A DNA stretch of 18,162 nt from Chloroflexota bacterium (GTDB lineage: Bacteria; Chloroflexota; Anaerolineae; Aggregatilineales; UBA3940), in assembly GCA_011051745.1 (NCBI GenBank), contig DRKO01000167.1, forward strand, positions 1 to 18,162, written 5' to 3'. Below the pieces are notes generated by a model. The model was not told the DNA's origin and did no database searches. It was given only the letters and a program-made list of their open reading frames with translations. A program made the translations under genes and the position numbers. Position 1 is the stretch's first letter. Each line of letters begins with the position of its first letter. Positions 1 to 6,365 of this stretch are shown one piece after another.

Positions 1-2
1 AG

Positions 3-1253
3 CAGCTTATCCGCATCCTGCCGGTCGGCGAGGCGCCGGTTGAGGCTCCCCCCGATCATGAGGATGCGAGAGAGCGCCTGACTCATGTGGTGCACAGCCT
101 GACGGAGGAAGTCCGAACCCGCCCGATGCTTTCCGCCGCGCTGGGGGTGATCCTGGTGGCGGCGTTTGCCCTTGTGCTGGCGATCCAGATCGGATACATC
201 GATCTGCCCGTCCGGCCCACCCCCTCCGCCACACCCGTGCTTTCCCCCACGCCCACCCCGCCCCTCGAGCCGGATCAGATTCTGGGGCCGATCAGCGTGG
301 ACAGCGAGAGGTATTCCTTCGGCGAGCCGGTGACCGTTCGCGTCCGGCGCGGTCGGTCGGTCTCCACCGTCCTCTGTATACGCGAGCGAACCGTTACCAA
401 CCGCTCGGATAATCTGGGCGCCCCGACGACGATCACGCCGGTGGACGAGAACACGTTCGAGGATGTCTACACCTTCATCCCCGAAGTGGTCGGGACGTAT
501 GTGGTGCGTTGTAGCGGCGTTGTCACGACCGAGCAGGGCACGCTGCGCGTCACAGCCGATCCGGCGGAGTTCAGCGTTAGCTTTGTGATCGCCGACCTGC
601 TCCCCTCCCAGCGCATGAAGACACTGAGCATTGACCGCACCACCCAGCACGAGGTGAACGACACGATCACCGTCCGGCTGGTGCGCGGCGTGGATGTCGC
701 CAGCGTAACCTGTTCGTGGGTGCGGCACGAGTCGAGCGAGAGCGGCACGCTTGCCCTGGAGTCCAGCACGCTGCTCGACGAGGAGACGCTCGAGGCGGTG
801 TACACCTTCACCCCCACCGTGCCGGGCACGTACACGGTGCGCTGTCAGGGGATCGTCAGCCTGGAGGATAGCACCCGCGTGATCGGGACGGGCGACTCGT
901 CGTTCTACGTGTCGAAAGAGCTTACGCCAGCGGAACAACTGGGGCCGATCAGCGTGGACGGGCAGGATCATCAGGTGGGCGACCTGATCACGGTCCGGCT
1001 GCGGCGCGGGGCGCAGGTCTCCGATCTGACCTGCTCGTGGTCTGTGCAGGACACGGACGAGTCGAGCGAGTGGGGGCGGGTGGCCTCCTTCCAGGCGAAC
1101 GAGGATCAGTTCGTGGATATCTACCTCCTTCAGCCTGAGATCGCCGGTCGGTACGTGGTCAACTGTAGCGGCGTGGCCGCCACCTCCGAGGGAGAGATTC
1201 CGGTCAGCGTCACGCTGCCCTTTGATGTCCGTGAGGCCGACGAGGCCGGTTAG
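3..1253 (+). CDS. Membrane-anchored protein with three extracellular Ig-like repeats (5' partial)
   Basis: The frame is open from the left edge (first full codon at 3) through a GTG at 87 to the TAG at 1251-1253, so the true start is probably upstream and the gene is truncated. The visible protein has a short charged N-terminal part and one membrane segment starting about 45 residues in (ALGVILVAAFALVLAIQIGY). A Pro/Thr-rich linker follows, then three repeats of about 100 residues. Each repeat begins with a G-P-I-S-V-D or L-S-I-D motif followed by a T-V-R-x-R-R-G strand, and each has one Cys after the first strands (VLC, VTC, LTC) and one near the end (VVRC, TVRC, VVNC). This fits an Ig-like beta-sandwich with a disulfide per domain. 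The repeats would face outside. The missing N-terminal part could be a kinase or other cytoplasmic sensor. I do not recognise a named family, and the ligand is unknown. Confidence 0.75.
   Translation, partial: QLIRILPVGEAPVEAPPDHEDARERLTHVVHSLTEEVRTRPMLSAALGVILVAAFALVLAIQIGYIDLPVRPTPSATPVLSPTPTPPLEPDQILGPISVDSERYSFGEPVTVRVRRGRSVSTVLCIRERTVTNRSDNLGAPTTITPVDENTFEDVYTFIPEVVGTYVVRCSGVVTTEQGTLRVTADPAEFSVSFVIADLLPSQRMKTLSIDRTTQHEVNDTITVRLVRGVDVASVTCSWVRHESSESGTLALESSTLLDEETLEAVYTFTPTVPGTYTVRCQGIVSLEDSTRVIGTGDSSFYVSKELTPAEQLGPISVDGQDHQVGDLITVRLRRGAQVSDLTCSWSVQDTDESSEWGRVASFQANEDQFVDIYLLQPEIAGRYVVNCSGVAATSEGEIPVSVTLPFDVREADEAG
282..959 (+). repeat. Internal repeat pair in the Ig-like protein gene
   Basis: A 21-nt exact match occurs at 282-302 and at 939-959 (starts CTGGGGCCGATC). 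It encodes the first strand of Ig-like repeats 1 and 3 (L-G-P-I-S-V-D). Other stretches of the repeats are more diverged, so repeats 1 and 3 look like the closest or best preserved pair. Confidence 0.7.
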
Positions 1254-1413
1254 GCGGAAGGGCGCACAGCCCCTCTCATCGTCTCATCATCGCTGCGTTC
1301 CGATGTGTCCCGCGTAAAACGGGAGGTGACCCTGAGCCCGGACGCCTCCCCCGTCTCGCCCCTGTGGCCGCCCACACGTCAGGATAGATTCTCGACAGCA
1401 GGGAGCGTCCCCG

Positions 1414-3861
1414 ATGCAGGCTGACGACTCTTTCGGACGTGCCGTCTCCCTCTCGCCCGTCACCCTCGGCGGCGTCGCGCTGCTCTCGGCGGCGATGCTC
1501 GCCTTCGAGCTAACGCTGACGCGCCTCTTCGCCGTCGCGCAGTTCTACCACTTCGCCTTTATGGTGATCAGCCTGGCCCTGCTGGGATCGGGCGCGTCGG
1601 GGTCGCTGCTGAGCGTCTGGCCGCGCTTGGGGCGCAACCCGGCCCGCCCGGCGGCTGGCTTCGCGCTGGCCGCGCTGCTGAGCTACGCCATCCTCAACCT
1701 TATTCCGTTTGATTCGTATGCCATCGCCTGGGATCGCAGGCAGAGCCTCTATCTGGTGCTGACCTTCGGCGGGGCAGCGCTGCCCTTCGTCTTCAGCGGG
1801 CTGGTGGTCGGCGGGTTGCTGGCCGCCGACGTGCGCGGTTTGCACCGGGTCTACGCCGCCAATCTGGCCGGATCGGCGCTGGGCGGTGTGATCGTCCTGC
1901 CCCTGCTCGATCTGGTGGGCGGGGAGGGCGCGTTGTTCCTCAGCGCCGCGCTGGGGCTGGCCTCGGCGGGGCTGCTGATGATCCGTTCCCGCAGGGGCGG
2001 CATGGTGATCCGGTCGGGCGGGATCGCGGCGGGCGTCGTCGCGCTGGTGGCGCTGGCCGTCGTCCGCCCGGATCGGATCGCGCTCCGTCTCTCGCCTTAC
2101 AAGGGGCTGAGCCAGCTTCTTCTCACGCCCGACGCCCGGCACACCGTCTCGGAGTGGAGCGCCGTCGCCCGCGTGGACGTGGTCGAGAGCGACTCGATCC
2201 ACATCTTCCCCGGCCTCAGCCAGAACGCGCTCATCATGCGACCGCCGCGTCAGGCCGCGCTGACGCTCGACGGCGATAATCCGACCCCGATCACCGCCCT
2301 GTCACCCGATGACGAGCTGGCCCGCACGCTGGCCGAAAACGTTCCGCAGGCCGTGATCGCCGAACTGCGCCCCCCCTCCGCCACTCGCCTGATTCTGGAG
2401 CCGGGCGGCGGCTGGGATGTCCTGATCGCGCTGGCGGGCGGGGCGCAATCGGTGACCGTCGCCGAGCGCAACCGGCCTGTGATCCGCATCCTGCGCGGGG
2501 CGTACCGCGACTTCACCGCCGGACTGTACGACGATCCGCGCGTGGCCGTCGTCGCGGCCGATGGCCGGGTGTACGTCCGCCGCACGCCGCAGACCTTCGA
2601 CGTGATCACCGTTGCGCTCAGCGACTCGTTTCACCCCGTCACGTCGGGCGCGTACAGTCTGGGCGAGGACTACCGCTACACCGTTGAGGCGGTCGGCGAT
2701 TATCTGGATCGGCTCTCGCCGGAGGGGTTGCTGGTAATGACGCGCTGGCTGCAAACCCCACCCACCGAGTCGCTACGCACACTCGCCACCATCGAGGCCG
2801 CGCTGCGGGCGCGGGGCGTCGAGCGCCCGGAGGAGCACATCGCCGCCTTCCGCTCGATGCGCACGATGACGTTTGTCGTCGGGGTCGAGCCGCTCAGGGA
2901 GGAGGAGCGGGAGGCCATCCGGGCCTTCGCCGACTCACGCGGGTACGATCTCGTCTGGCTGCCCGACATCTCGCCCGATGAGGTCAACCGGCACAGCCGC
3001 CTGCCCGAACCAGCCTACTACAACGCCTTCACCGCCCTGCTCGCCGATCCGGCGGGCTTTGTCCGGGCCTACGAGTTCGACATCCGCCCCCCGACCGATG
3101 ACCGCCCCTTCTTTTTCCATTATTTCCGCTGGCGGCAGACGCCGGAGATACTCGCCACACTGGGCCACACCTGGCAACCTTTCGGCGGGAGCGGCTACTT
3201 TGTGCTGGTCGCCCTGCTGCTCGTGGTGGCGTTTCTGGCCGCGCTGCTGATCTTCGGCCCGCTCGTGATCGGGCGGTTACCGCCGCCCCCGGCGGCAGGG
3301 GATAGCCCCGTGCCCCTGTTCCGGCTGCGCGTCCTGATCTACTTCTCGATGCTGGGGCTGGGCTTTCTGTTCGTCGAGATTCCGCTTGCCCAGCGGTTCA
3401 TCCTGTTCATCGGCCAGCCGGTGACGGCGCTGGCGGTGGTGCTGTTCGCCGTGCTGCTGTTTTCGGGGATCGGGAGCCTCACCGCGCCGCGCTGGCGGCT
3501 GCGATGGGCGCTGGCGGCGCTGGTCGGCGTGGCGCTGGCGACGCCGCTCCTGCTGCGCGGCGTGTTCGCGCTGGCACTGGGCTGGCCGCTGGCCGCGCGG
3601 GTCGCCTTCTCCGTTCTCGGTCTGGCCCCCCTCGGCCTGCTGATGGGCGTCCCCTTTGCGCGGGGCACGGCCCTGATCGAGCGGCTCGCGCCGGGGCTGA
3701 TCCCCTGGGCCTGGGCGATCAACGGCAGCGCGTCGGTGATCAGCGGGGTGCTGGCCGTGATGGTGGCTTTAAGCCGGGGGTTCCCGGCGGTGCTGTGGCT
3801 GGGGGCGGGAGCGTATGCGCTGGCGTGGCTGGCGATCGGCGGGCTGGCGGAGGAGGGGTGA
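1414..3861 (+). CDS. Membrane-embedded spermidine-synthase-like protein
   Basis: This 815-residue protein starts at an ATG with an AGGGAG ribosome site 8-9 nt upstream. Residues about 16-216 form about six or seven hydrophobic segments, residues about 230-575 a soluble domain, and residues about 590-812 a second membrane bundle. The soluble domain resembles the polyamine-synthase/methyltransferase fold: a glycine loop at about 326-335 (LEPGGGWDVLIAL), an acidic residue after the next strand (VTVAERN), and the C-terminal signature TDDRPFFFHYF at about 561-571 that is typical of membrane SpeE-like proteins. The aminopropyl-transfer signature of true spermidine synthases (GGGDG and a D-P-x-G-P-A type loop) is not intact; the equivalent loop reads ALSDSFHPVTSG. 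Spermidine production is therefore doubtful, while binding of an AdoMet-type nucleotide at the membrane is likely. It converges on the DUF498 gene with a 9-bp gap. The family call is firm, the substrate unknown. Confidence 0.85.
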   Translation: MQADDSFGRAVSLSPVTLGGVALLSAAMLAFELTLTRLFAVAQFYHFAFMVISLALLGSGASGSLLSVWPRLGRNPARPAAGFALAALLSYAILNLIPFDSYAIAWDRRQSLYLVLTFGGAALPFVFSGLVVGGLLAADVRGLHRVYAANLAGSALGGVIVLPLLDLVGGEGALFLSAALGLASAGLLMIRSRRGGMVIRSGGIAAGVVALVALAVVRPDRIALRLSPYKGLSQLLLTPDARHTVSEWSAVARVDVVESDSIHIFPGLSQNALIMRPPRQAALTLDGDNPTPITALSPDDELARTLAENVPQAVIAELRPPSATRLILEPGGGWDVLIALAGGAQSVTVAERNRPVIRILRGAYRDFTAGLYDDPRVAVVAADGRVYVRRTPQTFDVITVALSDSFHPVTSGAYSLGEDYRYTVEAVGDYLDRLSPEGLLVMTRWLQTPPTESLRTLATIEAALRARGVERPEEHIAAFRSMRTMTFVVGVEPLREEEREAIRAFADSRGYDLVWLPDISPDEVNRHSRLPEPAYYNAFTALLADPAGFVRAYEFDIRPPTDDRPFFFHYFRWRQTPEILATLGHTWQPFGGSGYFVLVALLLVVAFLAALLIFGPLVIGRLPPPPAAGDSPVPLFRLRVLIYFSMLGLGFLFVEIPLAQRFILFIGQPVTALAVVLFAVLLFSGIGSLTAPRWRLRWALAALVGVALATPLLLRGVFALALGWPLAARVAFSVLGLAPLGLLMGVPFARGTALIERLAPGLIPWAWAINGSASVISGVLAVMVALSRGFPAVLWLGAGAYALAWLAIGGLAEEG

Positions 3862-3870
3862 AAGGCCCGC

Positions 3871-4224
3871 TCAGCACGTCACGTGCAGGATCGCGTTGAC
3901 TTCCTCCGCACTCAGATCGGCCAGCAGGCGGCAGGCTTCCTCCGTCGGCACGGCGACAACCTCCACGCCGCGCCGTTCCGCCTCCTCGAACACCTCCGGC
4001 ATGATCGGCAGGCTGCCGTAGGCCCCCGTGCCGATGATCAGCTTCGGGCCGCCCCAGGGGATCGCCTCCGCCGCCGAAAGGGGCGTGTGTCCGTAGCGGG
4101 CACGGTAGGGCTTAGAGGGCTTCTTGCTGCGCTTACGCACCTCCCCACGCTCGATCACCACGTCGTGGGTGTAGCGCCGCCCCTCGACTTCGATCTCGCC
4201 GAATCGGATCAGTCTGGCCTGCAT
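3871..4224 (-). CDS. Mth938-like (DUF498) domain protein
   Basis: This 117-residue protein covers the whole usual length of the Mth938/DUF498 fold, also found in mitochondrial NDUFAF3. Typical family parts are visible: an N-terminal strand pair (GEIEVEGRRYTHDVVI), a basic middle segment (VRKRSKKPSKPYRARYG), the core IIGTGAYGSLPIMPEV at about 64-79, and the closing VEVVAVPTEEACRLLADL. The biochemical role of the family in bacteria is not settled. The ATG at 4222-4224 has an AGGAGA site just upstream. The gene lies 27 bp downstream of the kinase-protease gene in the same direction, so the two are probably co-transcribed. It ends 9 bp from the convergent spermidine-synthase-like gene, with no obvious terminator between them. 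Confidence 0.85.
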   Translation of the reverse strand: MQARLIRFGEIEVEGRRYTHDVVIERGEVRKRSKKPSKPYRARYGHTPLSAAEAIPWGGPKLIIGTGAYGSLPIMPEVFEEAERRGVEVVAVPTEEACRLLADLSAEEVNAILHVTC

Positions 4225-4251
4225 CGGGTCTTCTCCTGAAGGAGACGCGAG

Positions 4252-6096
4252 TCATCTGGCCGGTTTCCCGCAGGCGGGGCAGTATCCCAGCCGGACCGGG
4301 TAGGTCTGCCCGCAGTTGGTGCAGGTCACCTGCCGGTCGGACTCTGAGGCCCCTTCCTGAAGGGTCGCCTGCCCCGCCTGAGTGGCGTCCTCCGCCGCCG
4401 TGATCGGCTTGCCCGTCTGCGGGCAATAGCGCAACCCCCGCGCGTGCAGGTGTCCGCACGAGTAGCGGGTCGAGTCGGGCGGGGGCATCGGGACCGCCTC
4501 TTTGGGCTTGACGGGCTTTCCGGTCAGCGGGCAGTACGTCAGGTCCGGCGGGTGATGGTGATTGCAGGTGTACGCCACCAGCGGCTCGGTGTCGTCCCGG
4601 TGCTCCTTCCAGAACTCCCAGACCGCAGGAGCGTAGATCGCGAAGCCGACGTTATTGGCAATCGCCGGATTGATGATGCTATCGGCCAGCCCGATCAACC
4701 GTCCCTGCGCGTCAATGATCGGCCCGCCGGAGTTCCCGGCATTGATCACCACATCTACATGCACAAGGGGCACGTCGAGCGTGATCCCGAACCGCTCCAG
4801 CGGTTCCTCGCCCGGCTGGTGCAGGCCGTTGTAATGCCCGCCCGTTACCGCCCAGTCGAGGCCGAGCGGGTGGCCGATGGCGGCCAGCGGCTCGCCCGGA
4901 GAGAGCGGCTCGAAGTCCATCGAGAGGCCGCTTAACTGCCCGGCGCTCAGCGATTGAGGGGAGCGGCGCAGCTTCAGCAGCGCCAGATCGCGGGCCGGAT
5001 CAACGGCGACCACGTCGGCCTCGATGCGCTCGCCGGTCTGGAAGGCGGCGTAGACTCCGGCGGCCCCCTGCACGACATGCAACGCCGTGATCACGCGGTC
5101 ATCGGGCAGGTAGATGCCGCTCCCTGTCCCGCCATCGGGCCGGTAGAGCTTGACCACCTGCCTGATCACGCGCTGGATGGCCTCCTGAAGACTGGCGGGG
5201 GGTGGCGTGGCGTCCACCGGAAGGGTCTCCTTCGACGAAAGAGCCTCCGCCACCGGAGGAAGGGACTCCTCGGCGGCCACCTGCGCCAGATCCTTCGCCA
5301 TCTCACCCGCGCTCGGATAGCGGGCGGCGGGCGCTTTCGCCAGCGCTTTCTGGATCACGGCGTCAATTGCTTCGGGCAGATCGGGGCGTGCCCGCACCAG
5401 CAGAGGGGCAGGTTCGTTGACGTGCGCCCACATCACCTGTGAGATCGACTCGCTGTCAAAGGGGAGCCGCCCGCTCAGCATCCGGTAGAGCGTGACGCCC
5501 AGAGCGTAGATGTCCACCGCCGGACTGATGAAGTTGTGCGGGGTGATCAGCTCCGGGGCCAGATAGTGGATCGTCCCCACGATCTTATCCTCGGCGGTGA
5601 GTTCCTGTGTATCGGCAATCACCTTGGCGATCCCGAAGTCGGTCAGGATGGCGTTCTGTTTGCTATCCAGAAGGACGTTGGCCGGTTTGATATCGCGGTG
5701 GATCACGCCCATCTCGTGCGCGTAGTCGAGCGCCTCCGCGACCTGCTCCATGATGCGCACCGCCAGATCAAGGGGGACCGGCCCCCCGGCGATCAGGTCT
5801 TCAAGCGAGCCGCCCGGCTCGTAGGCCATCACGATGTAAGGCAGGTCGCCTTCCTGCCCGTAGTCGTAGATCGGGACGATGTGGGGGTGCTGGAGGCGGG
5901 CCGTCGTCTCCACCTCTCTCGTGAAGCGGGCCATGAACGTCGGGTCGCCCAGCAGGCCGGGGGAGAGCACCTTCAGCACCACGTTCCGCCCAATCGACTC
6001 CTGATGAGCGAGGTATATCTGCGACATGCCCCCGCGCCCCAGCAGCCGGATCACCCGGCACCCGCCGATTGTCTGCCCGATCAACGTGTCTGTCAT
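4252..6096 (-). CDS. Ser/Thr protein kinase fused to trypsin-like protease and zinc knuckles
   Basis: This 614-residue protein was started at the ATG at 6094-6096, which has GGAG 7 nt upstream. A GTG 12 codons earlier (6132) is possible but has no better site and lies at the predicted transcription start. Residues about 10-275 are a complete Hanks-type kinase: glycine loop LGRGGMSQIY, lysine in VVLKVL (about 42), HRDIKPAN (catalytic Asp about 135), DFG (about 153) and LAPE. After a linker, residues about 315-495 are an HtrA-like trypsin domain with His in ITALHVV (about 340), Asp in DPARDLALL (about 370) and Ser in NAGNSGGP (about 456). Three C-terminal zinc-knuckle-like modules follow at about 509-530, 545-566 and 590-612. 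No signal peptide or membrane helix was seen, so both enzymes should be cytoplasmic. No PDZ domain was seen. Substrates are unknown. Its promoter lies beside the inverted-repeat array. Confidence 0.9.
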   Translation of the reverse strand: MTDTLIGQTIGGCRVIRLLGRGGMSQIYLAHQESIGRNVVLKVLSPGLLGDPTFMARFTREVETTARLQHPHIVPIYDYGQEGDLPYIVMAYEPGGSLEDLIAGGPVPLDLAVRIMEQVAEALDYAHEMGVIHRDIKPANVLLDSKQNAILTDFGIAKVIADTQELTAEDKIVGTIHYLAPELITPHNFISPAVDIYALGVTLYRMLSGRLPFDSESISQVMWAHVNEPAPLLVRARPDLPEAIDAVIQKALAKAPAARYPSAGEMAKDLAQVAAEESLPPVAEALSSKETLPVDATPPPASLQEAIQRVIRQVVKLYRPDGGTGSGIYLPDDRVITALHVVQGAAGVYAAFQTGERIEADVVAVDPARDLALLKLRRSPQSLSAGQLSGLSMDFEPLSPGEPLAAIGHPLGLDWAVTGGHYNGLHQPGEEPLERFGITLDVPLVHVDVVINAGNSGGPIIDAQGRLIGLADSIINPAIANNVGFAIYAPAVWEFWKEHRDDTEPLVAYTCNHHHPPDLTYCPLTGKPVKPKEAVPMPPPDSTRYSCGHLHARGLRYCPQTGKPITAAEDATQAGQATLQEGASESDRQVTCTNCGQTYPVRLGYCPACGKPAR

Positions 6097-6103
6097 GGTT
6101 ATG

Positions 6104-6107
6104 CTCC
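6104..6107 (-). promoter_or_regulatory. Ribosome binding site setting the kinase-protease start
   Basis: On the minus strand GGAG lies 7 nt before the ATG at 6094-6096. This supports that ATG over the upstream in-frame GTG at 6132. Confidence 0.55.
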
Positions 6108-6136
6108 GCTGGGAGGATGAGGGTTCCGCCACACAC

Positions 6137-6164
6137 AGGATACTCGATTATGTGGGGTTGTCAA
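6137..6164 (-). promoter_or_regulatory. Sigma70-type promoter of the kinase-protease gene
   Basis: Reading leftward, a perfect -35 TTGACA (6159-6164) is followed after 16 bp by TATCCT (6137-6142). Transcription would start near 6130, giving a leader of about 34 nt. The -35 box sits inside a small GGGTT/AACCC inverted repeat and only 11 bp from the first unit of the array at 6176-6348. Confidence 0.6.
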
Positions 6165-6175
6165 ACCCTCTGGAC

Positions 6176-6348
6176 TTATTAAGCTTTTTTGTGTAAACTT
6201 TAATAACATGGAGGCTTATTAAAGTGCACTTTAATAAAGCGGGACGTTATTAAACTTTTTCGGGAAAGTTTTGATAACGTGGGCCCTTATTAAAACCGAC
6301 TTTAATAAGAGCTCTCGTTATTAAAGTATTTCTACAAAGATTTAACAG
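6176..6348. repeat. Array of five alternating 31/22-bp inverted repeats
   Basis: Left half-sites TTATTAA(A) begin at 6176, 6216, 6247, 6287 and 6318. Right half-sites TTTAATAA begin at 6199, 6230, 6270 (TTTGATAA), 6301 and 6341 (degenerate TTTAACAG). They pair into units 6176-6206 (31 bp), 6216-6237 (22 bp, a perfect palindrome), 6247-6277 (31 bp), 6287-6308 (22 bp) and 6318-6348 (31 bp). Every unit is separated from the next by exactly 9 bp, and all four spacers are G/C-rich. The structure is thus a 71-bp super-repeat present about 2.4 times, with conserved half-sites and diverged interiors. It fills the divergent region between the kinase-protease promoter and the Fic start. A regulator-binding array is the best reading; RNA hairpins in the Fic leader are an alternative. 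Confidence 0.85.
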
Positions 6349-6353
6349 TCATG

Positions 6354-6360
6354 AAGGAGG
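6354..6360 (+). promoter_or_regulatory. Ribosome binding site setting the Fic start
   Basis: AAGGAGG lies 5 nt upstream of the GTG at 6366-6368. It is a near-perfect Shine-Dalgarno and overlaps the first codons of the longer frame that begins with ATG at 6351, so the ATG is unlikely to be the real start. Confidence 0.75.
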
Positions 6361-6365
6361 TTTCA

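Noticed and set aside
1254..1413. Possible terminator or promoter between the Ig-like and spermidine-synthase-like genes
   Set aside because: A 5-bp TCCCG/CGGGA stem and a TAGATT box near 1385 are present, but neither has a T-tract or a -35 partner, so I do not call a feature.
1510..2202. A 230-codon minus-strand frame inside the spermidine-synthase-like gene
   Set aside because: The product is Gln/Arg/His-rich low-complexity sequence, the typical antisense of Leu/Ala-rich membrane helices.
3874..3886. Palindrome GCACGT-C-ACGTGC near the 3' end of the DUF498 gene
   Set aside because: It lies inside the coding region, the one-base centre cannot form a hairpin loop, and there is no promoter nearby.
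6176..6348. CRISPR array or transposon end
   Set aside because: Units are palindromic AT-rich half-sites of two alternating lengths with 9-bp spacers, far too short for CRISPR spacers. No Cas gene, transposase or target-site duplication is seen.
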